56,285 nucleotides of DNA, from positions 1 to 56,285 of the forward strand of contig JACMPP010000107.1 of assembly GCA_014377445.1 (NCBI GenBank), in the 5' to 3' direction. The notes under the pieces are model-generated. The model saw nothing but the letters and a program-made list of their open reading frames with translations. It did no database searches and had not been told where the DNA came from. Shown in pieces: positions 50,404 to 56,285 of the stretch. How positions within the stretch are numbered: the stretch's first letter is position 1; each line of letters opens with the position of its first letter. Source of the stretch: Oligoflexus sp. (GTDB lineage Bacteria > Bdellovibrionota_B > Oligoflexia > Oligoflexales > Oligoflexaceae). The translations under genes were made by a program, and so were the position numbers.

Positions 50404-51207
50404 ATGCTTAAATCTATCCGTATCTTATTGTTAGCACTTACCGTCACCTCTTGCGGAAGTAGTTCAGGTGGTTCCTCTGGTGGCAGTGGGGCTGATGTCT
50501 CTGGAAGCTCCGTGAAGGTCTCTGAGACGGAAGAGTTAGCCTCGCTCAAAGGCGGAAACGCCGTGGCGAAGGCTCTCAAAGAAGCCAAGGAAAAGAAGGA
50601 GAAAGAAGATAAAGAGAAGGCTGAGAAGGAAGCTACAGAGAAAGAGAACCAGGGGAATCGCGCCCACGAGCCTCTCTATTTCATTGCTACACAAACCCGG
50701 AACAATGGCTTTTCGGGGAACGGTGTCTCGTTCCTCGCGCCCTATCCTGCGGAGAAGACCTTCGTTGGGGTTTCCAAAGCGGAATACGAGGCCGCCTTAG
50801 TCCCGACCTTCGGCACTATCCTCAGCGAAGAGACCGATAAAATTAAGGGAAACGACGCTTACCTTCTATCAAGAGTGGTTTATCAAGAGGCGGCTCAGCT
50901 CTATTCGGGATACTTTAACTTCAGCGGCTTTCTGGATTACCGCAATATTAAAATCCCAATCACATCCGCTGGCTGCGACCTCCTCGGCGCTACTGAAATG
51001 ACTCTTTGGACAAGCAATGACTGGGGCGATGGCGGTAAGCTCTACGTAAACTCTATGGGTAAACTGCAATGCGCTCCGGTGCCTCTATCTTGCGCTCAGT
51101 TGAACGTATTCCGTGTAGATTCCGAGACCTATAGCCTTCCGACGGCGACGTGGGGAGAGATTGTGGGCAGCTACATGGGTATGACTTGTGGCTCGAACCT
51201 GATGTGA
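50404..51207 (+). CDS. Lipoprotein, family A
   Basis: 267 residues. Lipobox V-T-S-C (Cys17), Gly/Ser linker, then a K/E-rich coiled coil (about 55-90) and a C-terminal domain of about 170 residues shared with 49724-50290. A partial match to 54038-54874 is visible at C-x-x-x-G-A-T. Likely displayed on the outer surface by a flexible stalk. Confidence 0.68.
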   Translation: MLKSIRILLLALTVTSCGSSSGGSSGGSGADVSGSSVKVSETEELASLKGGNAVAKALKEAKEKKEKEDKEKAEKEATEKENQGNRAHEPLYFIATQTRNNGFSGNGVSFLAPYPAEKTFVGVSKAEYEAALVPTFGTILSEETDKIKGNDAYLLSRVVYQEAAQLYSGYFNFSGFLDYRNIKIPITSAGCDLLGATEMTLWTSNDWGDGGKLYVNSMGKLQCAPVPLSCAQLNVFRVDSETYSLPTATWGEIVGSYMGMTCGSNLM

Positions 51208-51231
51208 GTGTTTGTTGAGAGTAGGTGAGGG

Positions 51232-51312
51232 AGGCTCCGAGAGGGGCCTTTTCTTTTCTGTACGTAAGCTGCGGACACGACATATTTGAAATAATTTGCG
51301 GCCTTCCGATAA
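51232..51312 (+). promoter_or_regulatory. Terminator and weak promoter motif before 51353
   Basis: AGGCTCC/GGGGCCT (51232-51238 / 51243-51249) with TTTTCTTTT is the terminator of 50404-51207. GTAAGC follows. CGATAA (51307-51312) lies 41 bases before the next ATG, the usual distance, but the CCACA half is missing, so this site is degenerate. Confidence 0.5.
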
Positions 51313-51352
51313 TTTTTAAAGTATCCGTAAATTTCAATCTTAGGAGCCCGAT

Positions 51353-51904
51353 ATGTCGGCGAAAGTTTCCAGAGCCATTAAAAGTTTAGATTTCATAGCT
51401 TCTAAGGTCCTTTCGGTGACTGCGCGGGACCTTGTCACTCGTGACCGATGGGTTAATGTGCTTTTCAATGGAGATAAAATAGGGTTAATAGAGAATCCTA
51501 AAAACGTCCCTTATAATGTTCCGGCTGGTTGGTCTCGTGACCCAGAAGGCAAAAGAGCGATAGACTTAACCTCTATTTCTAATGGCGATGATATTGCTAA
51601 ACGCGTAGCCACTATACTTGGTCTTTCTGCTTCGGAAACGGCTAGATTTCTAGAAAAGGCCGAGGACGCTAGCTCCTTTTTATGGGACTACTACGACGTA
51701 ATTAGCAGGGAAGCGCTGGGCTTAAGACTCGTTCCGGAGGCCTTACGAGTAATAGAAAAAGGGAGTACTCACCAAGATGTTTGCGAGGAACTGGATGGCC
51801 TCGATAGTCAGGGGTACATTAGCGGCTTCAATCATTGCTATCAGTTAGAGCGGCTTGTCTTAGAGAAATTCGGTAAACGATGGTCTCCTCGACAATACGG
51901 ATGA
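51353..51904 (+). CDS. Unknown element protein, family B
   Basis: 183 residues. M-S-A-K-V-S-R-A-I-K-S-L-D-F-I; A-I-D-L-T-S-I-S near residue 65; the end D-G-L-D-S-Q-G-Y-I-S-G-F-N-H...F-G-K-R-W-S-P-R aligns with S-L-N-A-D-G-C-I-S-R-F-T-H...F-G-K-K-W-T-P-G of the next protein. No known fold recognised. Lacks the C-terminal zinc tag. Confidence 0.65.
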   Translation: MSAKVSRAIKSLDFIASKVLSVTARDLVTRDRWVNVLFNGDKIGLIENPKNVPYNVPAGWSRDPEGKRAIDLTSISNGDDIAKRVATILGLSASETARFLEKAEDASSFLWDYYDVISREALGLRLVPEALRVIEKGSTHQDVCEELDGLDSQGYISGFNHCYQLERLVLEKFGKRWSPRQYG

Positions 51905-51918
51905 ATGCTCAAATACCT

Positions 51919-51937
51919 ACACATTGGCCACCGATAT
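51919..51937 (+). promoter_or_regulatory. Element promoter motif before 51979
   Basis: ACACA, 8 bases, CGATAT; 42 bases to the ATG. TTGGCCAC between the halves is identical to the site at 53075-53093. Confidence 0.7.
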
Positions 51938-51978
51938 ACTAACAGCGTAGAAACTTAAATCCACCTGGAGCAGATAAA

Positions 51979-52974
51979 ATGTCTAAAGCAAAAATCGCAA
52001 AAGCCGTCGCAATCCTTAAATTCACAGAATCGCAGTTGTCTCACGTAAAAGCAGCAGACATCCTGCAAAGTAACAGCACAGGGAATGGCAAAGAAATATA
52101 TCTTATCGTTGACGACGGCGAAGCTGAAATATTCGAACTACATCCTGGTGAAAATATTCCACAAAGCAATTTCACTCTGCTCTCCCGCCAGAATCATGAA
52201 GAACTTGTTTACGAAATAGCTGTAGCTTCAGGGCTGAATGAAAACGAGCTCGAAGAGTTTTACAAGAGTTCCACTGTAACCATCGATTCTATTGATGATT
52301 TCTACAAAAATCTTAACAATGAAGTTCGCGGCTACAGCGCGGCAGACGAAGCTGTGAACGAAATCGAATCTTCTGAAACCTATGAAGAAGCATCTAAAAT
52401 TGCCGATAGCCTGAATGCCGACGGATGTATCAGTAGATTCACTCACTATGACCGCGTTGACGAGGTGATGCGTAGTAAATTTGGCAAGAAGTGGACCCCG
52501 GGTGAGACAGAGAAGCCCGCTCCCGCGATGGCTCCGCAGGTTTCTAAGTTCGACTTCAGTCGCTCCGGCAGTGATGTGGATGTTCGTCGTGCAATCCTTA
52601 GCGAACGTCTCCCTGAGGAATTTTGGGACAACCTATCAAAGCGTTATAATGGTCCTTGGTTCACAAAAGAGTTCGTTAATGCGAATGCTCTTACCGAAGG
52701 TCGCATCGCCAATTTGCAAAAGACCTTGGATAGAATCATGGAGCCTAATGATTCCGATTATGCGATGTCTGAAAATGAACAGGCCGAATACGATATTGCT
52801 GAAAGCCTTTTAAAAGAAGCTTCTCGGGAGCTTTCTAATAAGAAGGCTCCAAAAGGCAAATTTACAGCGCTCTTTAATGCGCCCATCCCCCAAAGTAACA
52901 ATAAGGGCCGGCAGAGCGATTGCTGCAAACCATATTGCAGTGAGGGTGTCCGAACCTGCGCAAACCATAAATAA
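51979..52974 (+). CDS. Family B protein with C-terminal Cys-His tag
   Basis: 331 residues. Residues 1-175 match family B (see 51353-51904). A central helical part follows, then K-G-K-F-T-A-L-F-N-A-P-I-P near 300 and the tag C-C-K-P-Y-C, six residues, C-A-N-H-K as the last residues. K-G-x-F-x-A-L-F-N-A-P-x-P plus the tag is shared with 53133-53936. Probably zinc-binding; function unknown. Confidence 0.7.
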   Translation: MSKAKIAKAVAILKFTESQLSHVKAADILQSNSTGNGKEIYLIVDDGEAEIFELHPGENIPQSNFTLLSRQNHEELVYEIAVASGLNENELEEFYKSSTVTIDSIDDFYKNLNNEVRGYSAADEAVNEIESSETYEEASKIADSLNADGCISRFTHYDRVDEVMRSKFGKKWTPGETEKPAPAMAPQVSKFDFSRSGSDVDVRRAILSERLPEEFWDNLSKRYNGPWFTKEFVNANALTEGRIANLQKTLDRIMEPNDSDYAMSENEQAEYDIAESLLKEASRELSNKKAPKGKFTALFNAPIPQSNNKGRQSDCCKPYCSEGVRTCANHK

Positions 52975-52984
52975 CTCTCCCTCA

Positions 52985-53015
52985 AAGGCTGCCTCCGGGT
53001 GGCCTTTTCTCTTTT
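52985..53015 (+). terminator. Terminator of 51979-52974
   Basis: AAAGGCTGCCTCCGGGTGG hairpin with CCTTTTCTCTTTT, the same sequence as the terminator at 46082-46112. Confidence 0.65.
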
Positions 53016-53019
53016 GTTG

Positions 53020-53093
53020 GTAAGCATCGGACAGGACAGATTAAAGGGCCTTCTCCATCACGCCGAGGAAACCAACACATTGGCCACCGATAT
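53020..53093 (+). promoter_or_regulatory. Repeated spacer plus element promoter motif before 53133
   Basis: The 27-base spacer (53020-53046) repeats 48563-48589 exactly. ACACA (53075-53079), 8 bases, CGATAT (53088-53093); 40 bases to the ATG. Confidence 0.72.
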
Positions 53094-53132
53094 TATAAGA
53101 GAGACGGCAAATCAGCCGAAGGAGTAAGTCAC

Positions 53133-53936
53133 ATGAATTTAGATTTCAAAAACAAACAAGACCGCCTAACAGTTCTAAATGAGGTAATTCAGAGAGCTTC
53201 TTTTATTAGCACAGATGAGCGCATCAACGAAACGGGGATTGCCGGTGAACCTGACCAAAAGAATCATTTTCTTGTCTTCTTTGCAGACGACTCTATGAAG
53301 TATGTGAACGAAGAAAAAATATATCGGCAGGAATGCCTGCATGTAGACCTCTCTGCTTTCATCGTTCTCAGCGATATGGATAAAGAAGGATGCGCCAAGG
53401 AAATCAAGAAAATCAATAAATCCTTAGGCTTTCCGGAACTGAGTTCGACCGATGAAGAGAAAATATCTGAGAAGTATTTTCAGTTTCAAACAGATGCTTC
53501 AGCAGAGTATCGCCGCTCTTGCGCTCGCATGCTCAGCGATGATGCTCACTCGGTTCTCAACTTTAATTCAAGCTACCGTCAATTTTTACCAAATTTAGAG
53601 ACTTTGAGGAATAACTCTTCTTTGCTTTCCGATGAAACAATTAAGGAACTTCTTGCTCACGACCTAGAAGATGATGCTGATAATGAATACATCGTCAGCC
53701 TTTTTGAGCGCTTTAAAGAAGAGAAGGAAGAGCGCCTGGCAAGAACTGAGAAAATCATGGAACCCACCCCATCTGCTCCCGCGATGCCGGCAAAGGGTCG
53801 GTTTGCAGCATTATTTAACGCACCGGTTCCATCGGGAAGCCACCTAAATGCCTCGGAATGCTGTAAACCGGGATGCGGAACGGTGACCCGCAGCAATGGG
53901 ACGACCTTCGAACGCAAATGCGCTAACCACAAGTAA
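53133..53936 (+). CDS. Unknown protein with C-terminal Cys-His tag
   Basis: 267 residues, acidic and helical, start preceded by GAAGGAG. The N-terminal part has H-V-D-L-S-A-F-I-V-L-S-D-M-D-K-E, recalling the I-D-L-T region of family B. The end is K-G-R-F-A-A-L-F-N-A-P-V-P, then C-C-K-P-G-C, fourteen residues, C-A-N-H-K. Same tag as 51979-52974. Confidence 0.7.
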   Translation: MNLDFKNKQDRLTVLNEVIQRASFISTDERINETGIAGEPDQKNHFLVFFADDSMKYVNEEKIYRQECLHVDLSAFIVLSDMDKEGCAKEIKKINKSLGFPELSSTDEEKISEKYFQFQTDASAEYRRSCARMLSDDAHSVLNFNSSYRQFLPNLETLRNNSSLLSDETIKELLAHDLEDDADNEYIVSLFERFKEEKEERLARTEKIMEPTPSAPAMPAKGRFAALFNAPVPSGSHLNASECCKPGCGTVTRSNGTTFERKCANHK

Positions 53937-53944
53937 TCCTCCCT

Positions 53945-53998
53945 CAAAGGCTCCCTCCCGGGGGCCTTTCAGCAATCCGCCACAATCCTCCCCGATAT
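53945..53998 (+). promoter_or_regulatory. Terminator and element promoter motif before 54038
   Basis: AAGGCTCCCTCCCGGGGGCCTTTC hairpin region (53947-53970; stem AAGGC/GCCTT), then CCACA (53980-53984), 8 bases, CGATAT (53993-53998); 40 bases to the ATG. Confidence 0.65.
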
Positions 53999-54037
53999 CT
54001 CTAAAGGGTAAGAAACAAACTCTTTGGAGACAGATTC

Positions 54038-54874
54038 ATGAAAAAGATTCTCTTAACACTTTTGCTCACAGGTTGCGGCGGCGGTTCGTCCGCAGGCCCC
54101 GCGACAGCCCCTGCGGCGAGGGCCCCTACGACTCCCACAGATACAACGACGACAACCACCACGACTACTACTGGTGGGACTACCAGCGGTGGCACTGAAA
54201 CGGGCGCTGGCGGTGGGACTACCTCGGGTGGAACTCAAGCCGGCGCGGGCACGGGTTCTGGCGGTGGGACCTCTGGTGGAGACACAGGAACAGGCTCTGG
54301 CGGTTCCGTCGGTGGCTCTGTGGGTGGGGACACTGGTGGAAGCTCTGGCGCTCAAGCTCACATTTATCAAATCATCAGAACAGATATGGTGGCAGTAACA
54401 ACAAGCACCAGTATTTACTTCCGTCCAAATGGTTCCGCCCCTGTGACAACAGTAGTTACTGCGGATGCTTATGCGACTTGGAAAACTGCACTCGACACCG
54501 ACTCCTTTTTCGATTTTGCGTACACAGAATCTGTTACAAGCACGACATCTACTATAAATGAAACATATTTCGTTCAATCTGGATTTTACGCGCAAGGCGA
54601 ATCGCAAACTCATTATTTCGACGCCACAGCCCTGAATATCGTGATACCTCGAAACTGGTGCCGCTATGGTGCTACGAATCTTCATATTAAATTTTGGAAT
54701 GCTGGGTCCACGTTATATCTCACTGATATTCCGTCGCTATCTGATAACGATACCGGGGTTTCGTGCTTAACAATTCTAGCCTGGGGCTACGATATAAGCA
54801 TCACAGGTGACGACCCTACAGCAGTGGGTGAATATTACAATCTGCCGATTTGGATGTTTCCGGTCATTCATTAA
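54038..54874 (+). CDS. Lipoprotein with Thr/Gly-rich linker, family A-like
   Basis: 278 residues. Lipobox L-T-G-C (Cys13). Residues 14-108 are a low-complexity linker: a run of ten threonines and G-G-T-x-S-G-G repeats. The C-terminal domain (about 110-278) has W-C-R-Y-G-A-T-N-L-H-I...L-Y-L-T-D...V-S-C-L-T, weakly like the other family A proteins. The linker would hold the domain away from the membrane. Confidence 0.65.
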   Translation: MKKILLTLLLTGCGGGSSAGPATAPAARAPTTPTDTTTTTTTTTTGGTTSGGTETGAGGGTTSGGTQAGAGTGSGGGTSGGDTGTGSGGSVGGSVGGDTGGSSGAQAHIYQIIRTDMVAVTTSTSIYFRPNGSAPVTTVVTADAYATWKTALDTDSFFDFAYTESVTSTTSTINETYFVQSGFYAQGESQTHYFDATALNIVIPRNWCRYGATNLHIKFWNAGSTLYLTDIPSLSDNDTGVSCLTILAWGYDISITGDDPTAVGEYYNLPIWMFPVIH

Positions 54875-55306
54875 CCCACCCCCAAGTAGGCTCACCGTAA
54901 ACCCAACGCTTAAAGGCTGTCTTCGGGCAGCCTTTCTTATTGATGCTGCAAATCATCCTCAACTTCAGTTCCATATGCGAGGAATTTTTCGAAAGACCAG
55001 GCCCTTATTAGTCCGTTTTTGGACCGAGCAAATTTAGACTAGTGCATGGAGTAACCTCAAATTTTTAAAAAAATGTTCTCAATAATTCCCACAGCTTTCG
55101 CAAAAGTCCATTTTTTGAGGTTTTTGGTTGTATGCATTCTATCGTCTTCACGAAAGCCTAAAAAGGTCCTTATGCGGGGGTTTATAGCCCTTATTTGCGC
55201 TTTTCCTGACTGCCATGCGCACTTACAGTCGTCTAAATCTTAGCCACCACAAGCCTCACCTATATCCCTCTCCTAAGAACGGCACTCAACGCCAAATGGA
55301 GAATTT
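54875..55306 (+). promoter_or_regulatory. Intergenic: terminator and element promoter motif before 55307
   Basis: AAAGGCTG (54912-54919)/CAGCCTTT (54928-54935) is the terminator of the preceding lipoprotein gene. CCACA (55247-55251), 8 bases, CTATAT (55260-55265) is the motif with one mismatch, 42 bases before the ATG. Between them, 54940-55240, I see no gene or strong structure. Confidence 0.55.
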
Positions 55307-56209
55307 ATGAAAACGTTCCTTCTCGCAGCATCTCTTCTCATCGCTTCCTCAGCATCCGCTGGTGAAGTAGCTAAGCCAGTCCCCGCACAAACATCTGACC
55401 AGGAGCTTTTGAAAGCCAAAACCGAGCTCATTGAGACTCAGAAGCAGCTTCTTCAAGCACAACAAAAGCTACTGGACGCCCAGAAAGCTCCGGTAGCAGT
55501 TCCAGTGAAAGCGGCCGTAGAGGAAGACAATGAAGGCTCCTCCGATTGGGCGCCAACACACGAGCCGGCGGGTGCAGACAGCGTGGACCCATCCGCGAAG
55601 CCAGGTCTCATCGATGGTATCCTCAACCCGAAGCCAGAGCCTAAGGCTATTGAGAAGAAAGCTGATAAGGCGACCGCTAAACCTGCCGCTAAGAAGTTTG
55701 GCCATCCTAACGTTTCAACAAAGCGTGAAGAAAGCGTCTATTTGAGCCTCGGCTTGGATACTACGGGGCTTCTAGGTGGCCTTAATGAATATGTTATAGC
55801 CACAGCCGATGCCAGTGGTCTCGCCCGCCAGAACAAAGGCCTTAGTGTTGCTCCAGCCTTCGGTTATATCTTCCAGAGCGGAACTATCCTGGGCGCGGAC
55901 TATCAAGGTCGTCAAGGCGTTCGTAAGGAAGATGCGACTGCGAGCAAATGGAAAGAGTCGACTACGAGTCTTTTCTACAAATCTTTCAGTGCAGAACGTA
56001 CTTGGTACTACTCGGTGCTTATTGGGTATGGCGCCTATGACCAAAACAAGGTCTTGTTCGGCGGTAACAATGGCATCGCATACAAAGACACAGCGAAGAC
56101 AATCGCAGTAACTGGCGGAAGACGTTTTAGTTTTGAAGGGTTCCATATCAACATCGATATGGTGAACCTCCGTCTGCAAATGATTGGTAAGCCGTTCATC
56201 TACGCATAG
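55307..56209 (+). CDS. Outer-membrane barrel-like protein with coiled-coil N-terminus
   Basis: 300 residues. Signal peptide M-K-T-F-L-L-A-A-S-L-L-I-A-S-S-A-S-A. Then a coiled coil (about 30-62, Q-E-L-L-K-A-K-T-E-L heptads), a proline/lysine-rich linker and a C-terminal beta-rich domain from about 145 (Y-L-S-L-G-L-D-T-T-G-L-L-G-G, later A-P-A-F-G-Y-I-F and Y-Y-S-V-L-I-G-Y-G). It resembles a small outer-membrane barrel. A TTCCATC/GATGGAA hairpin after the stop (about 56243-56271) may be its terminator. Confidence 0.65.
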   Translation: MKTFLLAASLLIASSASAGEVAKPVPAQTSDQELLKAKTELIETQKQLLQAQQKLLDAQKAPVAVPVKAAVEEDNEGSSDWAPTHEPAGADSVDPSAKPGLIDGILNPKPEPKAIEKKADKATAKPAAKKFGHPNVSTKREESVYLSLGLDTTGLLGGLNEYVIATADASGLARQNKGLSVAPAFGYIFQSGTILGADYQGRQGVRKEDATASKWKESTTSLFYKSFSAERTWYYSVLIGYGAYDQNKVLFGGNNGIAYKDTAKTIAVTGGRRFSFEGFHINIDMVNLRLQMIGKPFIYA

Positions 56210-56285
56210 ATACAGATCCTCTAATCTCTTTTAGGATTCCTTCCATCAGATAATCTTCTTATCGATGGAAAGTACCCAAATGAAA

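Noticed and set aside
33259-55265. Flagellar sigma28 promoters as explanation of the CGATAT motif
   Set aside because: The -10 half is similar to the sigma28 box, but the TAAA -35 at 15 bases is absent and a fixed CCWCA at 8 bases is present instead.
1-56285. tRNA or rRNA genes, especially as the integration target
   Set aside because: I looked near rpsD and elsewhere for acceptor/T-arm patterns (GGTTCGAATCC-like) and found none convincing.

Overview
The window reads as a Gram-negative chromosome: many lipobox signal peptides, a FadL-type barrel, an RlmI-type rRNA methyltransferase and an S4 ribosomal protein. The abundance of large unrecognised lipoproteins would fit a Bdellovibrionota/Oligoflexia-like bacterium, but that is an inference from overall flavour and not from a marker gene.

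1-29.1 kb is ordinary chromosome. It begins with the 5' end of a RatA/COQ10-like SRPBCC gene (minus strand). Next come a higBA toxin-antitoxin pair whose toxin seems to start at CTG, a secreted protein, a 1544-residue lipoprotein overlapping a FadL-like barrel, and an MscS channel. Then follow a DprE1/DprE2-like epimerase pair, an M14 carboxypeptidase, a GNAT plus ATP-grasp pair, a sepiapterin-reductase-like SDR, a subtilase and a TPR protein. An MFS + RlmI operon, a ricin-like lipoprotein, a three-gene polar amino acid ABC operon, a hisB-type phosphatase broken by an in-frame TGA, a few small genes and rpsD complete this part.

From just after rpsD (about 29.1 kb) to the right edge lies an integrated accessory element whose far end is not in the window. 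It starts with a tyrosine recombinase. It carries a membrane-anchored DUF4041/GIY-YIG nuclease resembling the SNIPE anti-phage protein, an IS200/IS605 transposon with TnpA and TnpB, and a HipA-like kinase with a zinc-ribbon N-terminus. It also carries an FtsK/HerA ATPase fused to an Mrr-like nuclease, an M48 protease, a possible Rep-like winged-helix protein next to a 1.2-kb structured non-coding region, and an HNH nuclease. Several families of tandem paralogues of unknown function and secreted lipoproteins fill the rest, and an outer-membrane barrel ends the window.

The most striking observation is a promoter-like motif shared across the element. The bipartite sequence CCWCA-N8-CGATAT, with exactly 8 bases between the halves, lies 31-52 bases (mostly 35-44) upstream of almost every transcription unit, on both strands and always pointing at the gene. 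I found it 17 times, counting variants. It is commonly preceded by a similar hairpin/T-run terminator and a GTAAG spacer, so genes are packaged as terminator-promoter-gene cassettes. This suggests a dedicated transcription factor, sigma factor or RNA polymerase controlling the whole element. A second shared feature is a C-x2-P-x-C...C-x2-H-K zinc-knuckle-like tag, found at the extreme C-terminus of three element proteins and a second time inside one of them.
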